Positions 53,836 through 64,000 of a DNA stretch of 64,000 nt are shown here, one piece after another. Both the position numbers and the translations under genes were made by a program. The notes under the pieces are model-generated. The model ran no database searches and had not been told where the DNA came from. It saw only the letters and a list, made by a program, of their open reading frames with translations. Source of the DNA: an uncultured Verrucomicrobia subdivision 3 bacterium (GTDB taxonomy: Bacteria > Verrucomicrobiota > Verrucomicrobiia > Limisphaerales > UBA11358); the NCBI GenBank assembly GCA_903858275.1, contig CAIOIC010000033.1, positions 106,108 through 170,107 of the forward strand, given 5' to 3'. How positions within the stretch are numbered: position 1 is the stretch's first letter; every line of letters begins with the position of its first letter.

Positions 53836-55185
53836 ATGCCGAGCGTTTTTATCAAGACTTATGGTTGCCAGATGAACGAGCGCGACAGCGAAGCCGTCGC
53901 CGCGCAGCTCGTGGCCAAGGGCTATTCACTCGCCAAGTCCGAGGCGACGGCGGACGTGGTGCTGCTCAACACCTGCAGCGTGCGTGATTTTGCCGAACAG
54001 AAAGCCATCAACAAGATGCGCAACCTCGTCGGCAACGCGCGCAAAGACCGGCCCGGGCAGATTCTCGGCTACCTCGGTTGCATGGCGCAGAGTCGCGGCC
54101 AAGAACTCATTGATAAATTGCCGGACGTGGATCTCGTCCTCGGCACGCAGAAATTTCATCGCGCCGCGGAATACCTCGACGAACTGCTCGCCGGCAAACG
54201 CACGAAGATTGTGGACACCGCCACCGAGGCGAAAAGCGAGGCGACCATCCGCGAGCACCTGCTCAACGGCAGCGCCAAAACTTCCGTGTCCGCGTTTGTG
54301 AGCATCATGCAGGGCTGCAACCAGCATTGCACGTTTTGCATCGTGCCGGCCACGCGCGGCGAGGAACGCAGCCGGACCATCCCCGATATCGTGGCTGAAT
54401 GCCGAGAACTCGCTTTACGCGGCGTTAAAGAAGTCACCTTGCTTGGTCAGATCGTAACAAGCTTCGGCAAGCGCGAGGTGACGGTGAGCAATGGCAAATC
54501 CGGTTTTGTGCAACTGCTCGAAGCCGTTCATGAGATTGAAGGTTTGGCGCGCATCCGCTTCACCTCACCACATCCGAAAGGCTACGGCGACGACTTGGTG
54601 GAGGCCTATGCCCGCCTGCCCAAGCTGTGCGAGAGCGCGCACATCCCACTGCAAAGCGGCAGCGACCGCATCCTGAAGCTGATGCATCGCGGCTATGCGC
54701 GGGAGAAGTTCACCGGCATCATCCAGAAGTTGCGCCAAGCCAAGCCAGGCATCGGTATTTATACCGATATCATCGTCGGTTTTCCCGGCGAGACCGAAGA
54801 AGACTTTGAACAGACTTTGTCACTTTGCCGCGAGGTTGAGTTCGACAACGCCTACATCTTCAAATATTCCGAGCGCCGCGACACACCGGCCGCCGAGATG
54901 GCCGACCAGGTGCCGCAGGCGATCCGCGAAGAACGCAACGAACGCCTGCTGAAGCTGGTCAACGAAATCGCCGCGCGAAAATATGACGCGTTCATCGGCA
55001 AACAAGTTCAGATCCTCGTCGAAGGCCCGAGCAAGAAAAATGCGGCACGCTACACCGGCCGCACACGCTGTAACCGCATCGTGCTGTTCGACGGCAGCGC
55101 CCGTCATCAGAGCCAGATCATGGACGTGAAGATCGAGCGCACCGGATCCTTTACGCTCTACGGCGACCCGGCGATTTTGGAGTGA
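53836..55185 (+). CDS. miaB: tRNA-2-methylthio-N6-dimethylallyladenosine synthase
   Basis: Adds the methylthio group to i6A37 of tRNA. A 449-residue radical SAM methylthiotransferase: the N-terminal UPF0004 domain has three cluster cysteines (TYGCQMN, LNTCSVRD, YLGCMAQ), the SAM motif is GCNQHCTFC, and the C-terminal TRAM domain starts near residue 380 (VQILVEGPSKKN). Length and order are standard MiaB. Confidence 0.94.
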   Translation: MPSVFIKTYGCQMNERDSEAVAAQLVAKGYSLAKSEATADVVLLNTCSVRDFAEQKAINKMRNLVGNARKDRPGQILGYLGCMAQSRGQELIDKLPDVDLVLGTQKFHRAAEYLDELLAGKRTKIVDTATEAKSEATIREHLLNGSAKTSVSAFVSIMQGCNQHCTFCIVPATRGEERSRTIPDIVAECRELALRGVKEVTLLGQIVTSFGKREVTVSNGKSGFVQLLEAVHEIEGLARIRFTSPHPKGYGDDLVEAYARLPKLCESAHIPLQSGSDRILKLMHRGYAREKFTGIIQKLRQAKPGIGIYTDIIVGFPGETEEDFEQTLSLCREVEFDNAYIFKYSERRDTPAAEMADQVPQAIREERNERLLKLVNEIAARKYDAFIGKQVQILVEGPSKKNAARYTGRTRCNRIVLFDGSARHQSQIMDVKIERTGSFTLYGDPAILE

Positions 55186-55240
55186 ACGGAACGTTTTTCT
55201 TCGTGTCTATTCCGGTGAATTCGTGGTTTAATTTCCAGAC

Positions 55241-55795
55241 ATGAAACTGTCGCTTTTGTCCATTCTGCTCGGCGCCGGCATGAGCCTGCCGCAAATCTAC
55301 GGCCTGGCGCAGCCGGGAAAATTTGCCGCCGCCGCGCGCAAGCTGCCCCGCAACCTGCCCCTCGGCATCGCCCTGATGCTCCTCGCCACGGGCTGGTTCG
55401 TCTGGAACGTGAACGTCGAGCCCATCGCGGATTTTTCCGCGTTCAAGCCTTACATGCTGGCGGGTTTTGCGGCGGTGGGCGTGGGATCCTGCATTTTTGT
55501 GCAGGATTTTCTGGCCGTGCGCGCGATCGCCGTGCTGGCGCTGCTGCTCGGAAAAGTAATGGTGGATACCGGCCGGCCGCATCTTGGCGAATCGCCGTTT
55601 GTGCTGGTCATTCAGGTCTGGGCTTATGTTTTCGTCGCCGCCGGAATCTGGTTCACCATCACGCCGTGGCGGCTGCGCGACCTGCTGGAATTGGCCACGG
55701 CAAATGCAACCCGCGTCCGCATCGGCAGCGCCATCCGACTGGCGTTTGCGGTTTTTATTTTGACCCTCGGCCTGACCGTGTTCCGCCCGATGTAA
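55241..55795 (+). CDS. Polytopic membrane protein of unknown function
   Basis: A 184-residue protein with five or six hydrophobic segments; GMSLPQIYGLAQP and GRPHLGESPFVLVIQVWAYVF are conserved-looking short loops. No family is recognised. It ends 1 bp before the pdxH ATG (TAACATGA), so both are probably one transcript. No active-site pattern is visible. Confidence 0.65.
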   Translation: MKLSLLSILLGAGMSLPQIYGLAQPGKFAAAARKLPRNLPLGIALMLLATGWFVWNVNVEPIADFSAFKPYMLAGFAAVGVGSCIFVQDFLAVRAIAVLALLLGKVMVDTGRPHLGESPFVLVIQVWAYVFVAAGIWFTITPWRLRDLLELATANATRVRIGSAIRLAFAVFILTLGLTVFRPM

Positions 55796-55796
55796 C

Positions 55797-56501
55797 ATGA
55801 ACCTCGGCGATTTTCGCGAAGATTACCGGCGCGGCGCGCTCGACCAAGCGGCGCTGGCGGCCAACCCGATTTCGCAATTTGAATCGTGGTTCCACGCCGC
55901 CGCCGGCGATCAAGCGCAAAGCCGCTGGCGTAAAATCGGCATCGCGCTTTTCAAGCTATGGAGCGCCATCGGCAACCATCGTCCGCCCGACATCAACGCA
56001 ATGACGCTCGCGACCGTTGACCACGAGGGCAAGCCATCGTCCCGCACGGTGCTGCTGAAGTCGGTGGACGAACGCGGGTTTGTTTTTTTTACCAATTATG
56101 ACAGCCGCAAAGGTCACGAGCTTGCGCAAAACCCCAACGCAGCGCTGACATTTTTCTGGTCAGAACTGGAGCGGCAGGTGAGCGTGGCCGGCCCGGTCAC
56201 CAAACTGCCGCCGGCGGAATCCGAAGCCTATTTCAAAAGCCGCCCGCGCGGCAGCCAGCTCGCAGCGTGGGCATCAAACCAAAGTGAAGTCGTCGCCAAC
56301 CGCGCCGCGCTGGAAGCGAAGTGGCGCGAACTGGAAAAACGATTTCCCGGCGATATTCCCCTGCCACCGAATTGGGGCGGCTACATTTTACGGCCGGAAC
56401 GGATTGAATTCTGGCAGGGCCGACCCAGCCGGCTGCACGACCGCTTATGCTACACGCGCCAAACGGATAGGAAGTGGAGGATTGAACGGTTATCTCCGTA
56501 A
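55797..56501 (+). CDS. pdxH: Pyridoxamine 5'-phosphate oxidase
   Basis: Oxidises pyridoxine or pyridoxamine 5'-phosphate to PLP with FMN. A 234-residue protein: DINAMTLATVDHEGKPSSRTVLLK, FFTNYDSRKGHELAQNP and the C-terminal GGYILRPERIEFWQGRPSRLHDR contain the FMN and substrate sites. The segment WASNQSEVVANRAAL is typical. It follows a membrane protein gene with one base between and ends at a terminator. Confidence 0.93.
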   Translation: MNLGDFREDYRRGALDQAALAANPISQFESWFHAAAGDQAQSRWRKIGIALFKLWSAIGNHRPPDINAMTLATVDHEGKPSSRTVLLKSVDERGFVFFTNYDSRKGHELAQNPNAALTFFWSELERQVSVAGPVTKLPPAESEAYFKSRPRGSQLAAWASNQSEVVANRAALEAKWRELEKRFPGDIPLPPNWGGYILRPERIEFWQGRPSRLHDRLCYTRQTDRKWRIERLSP

Positions 56502-56538
56502 ACTTGCGGAAGTATTCCGACTTCGTTGTCGAAATAAT

Positions 56539-56575
56539 AAAGCGGCTCCGGAATCCGAAGCTGCTTTTGCGTTTT
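56539..56575 (+). terminator. Rho-independent terminator after pdxH
   Basis: A 9-bp stem with one G-T pair (AAAGCGGCT at 56539-56547 with AGCTGCTTT at 56559-56567) around a loop with an inner CGG/CCG pair, followed by tgcgtttt. It also overlaps the end of the convergent DUF481 gene region. Confidence 0.75.
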
Positions 56576-56582
56576 CAAAAAA

Positions 56583-57332
56583 TCAAAATTTGTAAGCCAC
56601 GGCGGCGACGATTTTCATGTCGTTTTTCTGGCGACCCACAGCAGGCCGGTTCGCGTAGGTATCAACCAGATAAGTTTTCAGGCTGAATGATTTGGTGATG
56701 GCCGTTTCGATGCCGATTTCAAAATTGACGACGTAGTTGTCGAACCGGTCCACCTGCGGCATGATTTCCACGGATTGCCACAAACGGGCATGTTGATTGA
56801 ATTTGTGCTCGAACCGCTCGGCCAGCCGCACCGTGGCGAAGTTTTCGTCCTTGCCGCCCAGCCGCTGCGCCTCAAACCCGGCACCGGCTTCCGCCGCCAG
56901 CAAAGTGTTGGTTTCCTTGATCAAATAATAACCGACACCGGGACCAACGGTCAGACGATAATCCAGATTGGCAATCTTGTCCTGCAATCCTTCCGCGCGG
57001 ACGTAGCTATAAAACTTTTTGGTGAAAAGGTGATTCCACTGGCCAAAAACCTTGTAATTATTGACGGAATCCTTGGAATTCTGCGTGCCATAAGCCCCCC
57101 CCAGACCGAGCAGATATTCATCGGCCAGCGTTTTCCTTTCGGTCAAAAAACTCGCCGTAAACAGAGTGGTGCTCGTGTTGCCACGCGTCAAGGTCAGACC
57201 GGCAGAAACACTGCTCTTCCACGGATATTTTTTCTCCTTCACCCCCCCCGGCGCGCTGGTGTTGGTCTTGGTCTCAGCAAACGCCGCCATGATTCCGGCA
57301 GCGACCAAAATGGCAATTATCGGCTTCTTCAT
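56583..57332 (-). CDS. DUF481 outer-membrane beta-barrel-like protein
   Basis: A 249-residue exported protein: signal peptide residues 1-20 (ending AFA), then the DUF481 domain with alternating strands: SSVSAGLTLTRGNTSTT, LADEYLLGLGGAYG and the terminal MKIVAAVAYKF, whose final Phe fits an outer-membrane barrel. Function in this family is unknown; it is thought to be related to salt-induced or ligand-binding barrels. It is 29 bp downstream of gyrA on the same strand. Confidence 0.8.
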   Translation of the reverse strand: MKKPIIAILVAAGIMAAFAETKTNTSAPGGVKEKKYPWKSSVSAGLTLTRGNTSTTLFTASFLTERKTLADEYLLGLGGAYGTQNSKDSVNNYKVFGQWNHLFTKKFYSYVRAEGLQDKIANLDYRLTVGPGVGYYLIKETNTLLAAEAGAGFEAQRLGGKDENFATVRLAERFEHKFNQHARLWQSVEIMPQVDRFDNYVVNFEIGIETAITKSFSLKTYLVDTYANRPAVGRQKNDMKIVAAVAYKF

Positions 57333-57361
57333 TTTAGGGGGCGCAAGATATTTTATTTCAG

Positions 57362-60022
57362 CTAGGTGATTATTTTTTGCTCGTCAGCAGCATCTTCCTT
57401 GTCCTCGCTGATGACCGACGCGATCGCCTGGAGTTTGTCACCCGCGTCGAGGTTGACCAGTTTTACCCCCATGGTGTTGCGCCCCGCCTCGCGGATGCCG
57501 CCGACCGGAATGCGCACCATCTGGCCGCCAACGGTGATGAGCATGATTTCATCGGCATCCTTCACGGTGAGCGCGCCGACCACGCCGCCGGTTTTGTCGC
57601 CGGTCTTCATGGTGATGATGCCTTTGCCGCCGCGCGACTGGACGCGGTATTCGTCAAATCCAGTGCGCTTGCCGATGCCGTTCTCGCCCGCCACCAGCAA
57701 CGCCGCATCCGGCACCACAATCGCCGCCGCGACGAGCGCATCCGTTGATTCCAAACTGATACCCCGCACGCCGCCGGCCGCACGCCCCATGGAGCGCACA
57801 TCGGTTTCATGGAAGCGAATGCTCTGCCCCTCCTTCGTAATCAACACGACATCGTCACCGTGGTCGCCTTCGCCGGTGCTACCCCGCGTCAGCTTCACAT
57901 CGATTAGCGTGTCGCCGGGATCGATGCCGATGGCGATGATGCCACCCTTGCGAACGTTGGAAAATTCGTCGAGCGAGGTCTTCTTCACCGTGCCCTGTTG
58001 CGTGGCGAAGAATAATTCGCCGGACTGCAACCACGTCACGTCCTCCTTGTTCGCGTCGGTTTTGGACAAGATGCGGATGAGCGCGGCGACTTTTTCATCC
58101 GCCTTCAACTCCAAAAGGTTCGCAATGCTCCGGCCCTTCGCGGCGCGGCCCATGTCAGGAATTTCATGCACCCGCTCGACATACACACGACCGGTGTTCG
58201 TGAAGAACATCAGGTAGTCATGCGTGCTGGCGGTAAACAGATGCTCCACAAAATCATTGTCCGCCGCCGTCTCGCCTTCCTTCGTCGTCATGCCGATGAC
58301 GCCCTTGCCGCCACGGCGCTGCGCGCGGTATTGGCTAACGTTGGTACGCTTGAGCAGGCCGTTGTGCGTGAGCGTGATGATGACGCCTTCGTTCGCGATG
58401 AGGTCTTCGATGGCGATTTCGCCTTCGTCGGGAACGATTTCCGTTTTGCGCGGCGTCGCGTGTTTTTCCTTGATGGCCTGAAGCTCAGCCTTGATGATCG
58501 CCATCACGCGCGATTCTTTCGCGAGGATGTCGAGCAAGTCCTTGATGACTTCGATCAACGCCTTATATTCCTTGTCAATCTTGTCAATTTCCAGACCGGT
58601 CAACTGATATAAACGTAAATCCAGAATCGCGTCCACCTGCCGCTCGGTCAGCGCATAACGGCCTGCCTCCAGGCGGCTTTCCTGCCGGATGAGAACGCCC
58701 CATTTCTCCACCTGCGCGCGGCTCCACTCGAACGCGAGCAGCTTGATCTTCGCCTCATCGCGCGTCTTACTGGAGCGGATGATGTGGATAAATTCGTCGA
58801 GGTTCGAGAGCGCGAGAATGTAGCCTTCCAGCAGTTCGGCGCGCTCCTCGGCCTTCTTCAATTCAAAGCGGGTGCGGCGCAAGATGACTTCGCGGCGATG
58901 CTCGATGTAGCACTGGATGATTTCCTTGAGGTTGAGCGTCTTCGGGCGGCCGTGATCAATCGCGAGCGCATTGACACTGAACGAAACTTCCAGTTGCGTG
59001 TGCTGAAACAGCTTGGCGATGACGACCTTCGGCATGCCGTCGCGCTTCAGCTCGATGACGAGGCGGCAATGTTCGTCCGACTCGTTGCGCATCGCGGAAA
59101 TTTCCGTGATGATTTTTTCGTTGACGAGGTTGGCGATCTGCTCTTCGAGCGCGGCGCGGTTCACGTTGAACGGAATCTCCGTGATAACGAGCTGCTCGCG
59201 GTTGCCCTTCATTTCCTCGACACCAATGCGCCCGCGCAGCTTGAGGCTCCCCTTGCCGGTCGTAAAATAATTCTTGATGCCCTCGACGCCGCAGAGGAAA
59301 CCGCCGGTCGGGAAATCCGGGCCTTTGATGAATTTCATCAGCTCGGGAATCGTGATGTCCGGCTTGTCAATCTGCGCGCAAATGCCGTCCACAACTTCGC
59401 CGAGATTGTGCGGCGCCATGTTCGTGGCCATGCCGACCGCAATGCCGGTGCCGCCGTTGACAAGCAGATTTGGAAACGCCGCCGGAAAAACTTTGGGCTC
59501 GGTGAGACGCTCGTCATAGTTCGGGACGAAATCCACCGTGTCCTTCTCCATGTCCTGCATCAGCGCCGCGCCGAGGTGCGTCAGCCGCGCCTCGGTATAA
59601 CGCATCGCCGCCGGCGGATCGTTTTCGACGGAACCAAAATTCCCTTTGCCGTCGACGAGTTTTTCGCGCATCGCCCACGGCTGCGCCATATGCACGAGCG
59701 TCGGATAGATCACCGCTTCGCCGTGCGGATGGTAGTTGCCGGAGGTGTCGCCGCAGATCTTCGCGCATTTGTAAGGCTTGCGTCCGGGAAAGAGCGAAAG
59801 CTCGTGCATCGCGTAGAGAATGCGCCGCTGCGATGGCTTGAGTCCGTCGCGCACGTCGGGCAACGCGCGCGAAATAATCACGGACATCGAGTAGTCGAGG
59901 AACGAATTCTTGATCTCGTCGGCGACGTTGATCTTGGAAATCTTTTCGCCCTGCGTGTAGGCGCCGCCGCTGGGTTGTTGTTCCGGCGGGACTGGTGGTG
60001 TGGGTTCAGTTTCGTCTGGCAT
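57362..60022 (-). CDS. gyrA: DNA gyrase subunit A
   Basis: An 886-residue DNA gyrase A chain. Catalytic tyrosine Y142 lies in AAMRYTEARL. The gyrase box QRRGGKG (in YRAQRRGGKGVIG) shows it is gyrase, not topoisomerase IV. In the quinolone region HGEAVIYP, E. coli S83 and D87 correspond to A103 and P107. C-terminal beta-pinwheel repeats (GGKGIITM, GGVRGISLES) are present, with an acidic tail. It follows gyrB by 33 bp and is likely co-transcribed with it. Confidence 0.96.
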   Translation of the reverse strand: MPDETEPTPPVPPEQQPSGGAYTQGEKISKINVADEIKNSFLDYSMSVIISRALPDVRDGLKPSQRRILYAMHELSLFPGRKPYKCAKICGDTSGNYHPHGEAVIYPTLVHMAQPWAMREKLVDGKGNFGSVENDPPAAMRYTEARLTHLGAALMQDMEKDTVDFVPNYDERLTEPKVFPAAFPNLLVNGGTGIAVGMATNMAPHNLGEVVDGICAQIDKPDITIPELMKFIKGPDFPTGGFLCGVEGIKNYFTTGKGSLKLRGRIGVEEMKGNREQLVITEIPFNVNRAALEEQIANLVNEKIITEISAMRNESDEHCRLVIELKRDGMPKVVIAKLFQHTQLEVSFSVNALAIDHGRPKTLNLKEIIQCYIEHRREVILRRTRFELKKAEERAELLEGYILALSNLDEFIHIIRSSKTRDEAKIKLLAFEWSRAQVEKWGVLIRQESRLEAGRYALTERQVDAILDLRLYQLTGLEIDKIDKEYKALIEVIKDLLDILAKESRVMAIIKAELQAIKEKHATPRKTEIVPDEGEIAIEDLIANEGVIITLTHNGLLKRTNVSQYRAQRRGGKGVIGMTTKEGETAADNDFVEHLFTASTHDYLMFFTNTGRVYVERVHEIPDMGRAAKGRSIANLLELKADEKVAALIRILSKTDANKEDVTWLQSGELFFATQQGTVKKTSLDEFSNVRKGGIIAIGIDPGDTLIDVKLTRGSTGEGDHGDDVVLITKEGQSIRFHETDVRSMGRAAGGVRGISLESTDALVAAAIVVPDAALLVAGENGIGKRTGFDEYRVQSRGGKGIITMKTGDKTGGVVGALTVKDADEIMLITVGGQMVRIPVGGIREAGRNTMGVKLVNLDAGDKLQAIASVISEDKEDAADEQKIIT

Positions 60023-60055
60023 GATACGGATTCGGGAAAAATTGTTGCTGTGCGA

Positions 60056-62647
<2,592 letters not shown>

Positions 62648-62752
62648 TCACAATGCGAAACTGCGGGTTTTTTAGGCAAAAAAACACCATTAGTAGTGGC
62701 GCTTTAAGCTTGCCAACCAAACCCGTTGTGTTTTGCCAATTCACTTCTGGCA

Positions 62753-63598
62753 TCAAGATATTCCGCTGTTTTTTTGCATTTGTCTGGCCCAGCGGCTCCA
62801 AGCATCACAACGGGGTGGTTCCGGCTGGATCACAGCTGCAGATTGCTTGATTACAACCGCCGGGGGCGGATGATAAATGTCGCTGCCAGAAGGTTGAACT
62901 TCCGAGCCAGCCACGGGAGTGGCAACGGGTGGCGATCTTCGCGGAGGGTCATCCACAGACGCCGGCGCCACCGGTGGATTTGAAGTGGCCGAACCGGACA
63001 CATCGGAATCGCAAAGATGGCCATAGGCGCGCTTGAGGTCGGTGAATTCATAGTCGTAGGTGATTTTTTCGGGCAGAGGGTTGGGGGAATCCAACCCCAG
63101 GACCATTTTTTTGAGGTCGAACGCGAGATTCAAGCAGCGGGCCATGCGAGTCCAACTGAGCAGCGCGTGCGGATTACGCTGCTCATACCGAGCCAAAGCG
63201 ACATGCCCCGCTTCCAGCCACAACTGGAGTTCAGCCAATTCACGATCCACAGCCCGCTGGATGCGCGGCGGGGGGAGTGGCGGCAGCTCGTTGACTGGCA
63301 CGGCGGGCTCCGGTTCAACGCCGTAAGCCTTGTCGAGGATCGGTTCCCACATCGCCATCCAGCGGCGCTGTTCGGCGCGATTTTCCCGTTCCCGCTCCAC
63401 CACCGCGGCGTCAAAGAAGGATGGCGCCAGCCGGGCCAGCCGCCGGTGAGCGCGGATCGCGCGGCCATAGGCCGTGAGCATTTGGGCAAAGTCATCCGGC
63501 CCGCGACGGCGGCCCCACAGGCCGGCGCGGTTCAGATTGCGCAGGGGGCGGCGCAGGTTAGGGCGCACCGTTCGGCGATATGCATTATGGATAGACAT
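62753..63598 (-). CDS. Protein of unknown function, Arg-rich start
   Basis: A 281-residue protein. The first 60 residues are strongly basic (RPNLRRPLRNLNRAGLWGRRR), the middle (about 60-180) is helical with ERERENRAEQRRW and ELAELQLWLEAGHVAL, and the last 80 residues are Pro/Ser-rich and likely unstructured. No signal peptide or membrane segment. I recognise no family. It is separate from gyrB on the same strand. The composition and lack of motif leave coding status moderately sure. Confidence 0.5.
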   Translation of the reverse strand: MSIHNAYRRTVRPNLRRPLRNLNRAGLWGRRRGPDDFAQMLTAYGRAIRAHRRLARLAPSFFDAAVVERERENRAEQRRWMAMWEPILDKAYGVEPEPAVPVNELPPLPPPRIQRAVDRELAELQLWLEAGHVALARYEQRNPHALLSWTRMARCLNLAFDLKKMVLGLDSPNPLPEKITYDYEFTDLKRAYGHLCDSDVSGSATSNPPVAPASVDDPPRRSPPVATPVAGSEVQPSGSDIYHPPPAVVIKQSAAVIQPEPPRCDAWSRWARQMQKNSGIS

Positions 63599-64000
63599 AT
63601 TTCACAAGATGGTGCAATTGCTCGCCCTCACCGGTTTCCGCGCCCCCTCATCCCGGCCTTCTCCTCCTTTTGGGAGGAGATGGAGTAGCGGCGCGGGCAG
63701 GGCCGCAGCGCGAACCCTGCCCACCGTTTTCAAGCTGACGAACCCAACCCCATACTTTAAAAACGTTAACGTTACGATTTTCTTTACCACCCGATGGGTG
63801 ATTGGTTGTAAGTGGTTGATAGAGCACCTAAAACTTTACCATTTGTTTACCTTTTTTTTAATTTTGGGCGGTAAAGTTTTGGCGGGGTTGCCCCCTCATC
63901 CCGGCCTAATGAGTCACTCGCGCCCGCTCGCTCGGCCCGCAGCGGGCCTTCGCCTCCGGCGAATTCCTTTCGTCGCTTCCCCAGCGTCTCAAGTACCCCG
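63599..64000. other. Non-coding end region with short repeats
   Basis: No gene is supported here. A 17-base direct repeat (CCCCCTCATCCCGGCCT) occurs at 63643-63659 and 63891-63907. An 11-bp perfect inverted repeat, AAAACTTTACC (63830-63840) and GGTAAAGTTTT (63870-63880), lies in an AT-rich stretch between them. The last 90 bases are GC-rich and resemble dispersed intergenic repeats. Confidence 0.6.

Overview
The window looks like core chromosome of a moderately GC-rich Gram-negative bacterium, most likely a Verrucomicrobiota member of the Pedosphaera/Limisphaera type. This is inferred from the gene mix (homospermidine synthase, deoxyhypusine synthase-like protein, secreted M6 protease, YncE/phosphoesterase fusion, heptose epimerase for LPS, SufDUTS) and not proven by a marker search. 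Genes are dense, mostly in short operons, and many lack an obvious Shine-Dalgarno. No tRNA, rRNA, CRISPR array, IS or prophage was recognised.

Layout. 0.1-4.1 kb: DUF5069 gene, then phosphatidylserine decarboxylase, phosphatidylserine synthase, a LysE-type exporter and YchF. 4.1-9.1 kb: a minus-strand Suf cluster (SufD, SufU, SufT, SufS; no SufB/SufC), divergent from an Mrp/ApbC ATPase. 9.1-11.0 kb: a small conserved gene and pyrR-pyrB behind a PyrR-type attenuator. 11.0-19.8 kb, minus strand: homospermidine synthase and ornithine decarboxylase, a terminator, then SGNH hydrolase, deoxyhypusine synthase-like protein, heptose epimerase, a beta-propeller phosphoesterase and a DUF3185 protein. 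Agmatine deiminase (21.2-22.3 kb) adds a second polyamine step.

22.4-27.0 kb carries two APC-type permeases pointing at each other. The minus-strand one resembles the KimA/YdaO potassium permeases, follows a small PH-like membrane protein, and lies downstream of what I read as a c-di-AMP (ydaO/yuaA) riboswitch. Its reading frame is broken by two compensating single-base shifts. 27.0-30.3 kb holds an ABC ATPase, dnaA and an AT-rich gap with DnaA-box matches (candidate oriC), followed by ileS.

33.1-38.5 kb is an arsenic operon: ArsR with a palindromic operator, ArsM, ArsP, two thioredoxin-like proteins, CcdA, Acr3 and ArsC. It couples methylation, efflux and thiol redox. 38.6-47.0 kb carries a secreted M6 protease, two proteins of unknown function, Fmt, DoxX, a nitroreductase, LipA and a glutaredoxin. 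47.2-57.3 kb carries TypA/BipA, a SpoIIE-type phosphatase with a degenerate receiver, an EF-G paralogue, a DUF465 protein, MiaB, a membrane protein, PdxH and a DUF481 outer-membrane protein. 57.4-64.0 kb carries gyrA, gyrB, an unrecognised gene and a repeat-bearing non-coding end.

The strongest items for follow-up are the riboswitch-permease operon with its broken frame, the PyrR attenuator, the pairing of two homospermidine/deoxyhypusine-type enzymes, the redox-equipped arsenic operon, and a heptanucleotide tandem repeat inside agmatine deiminase.
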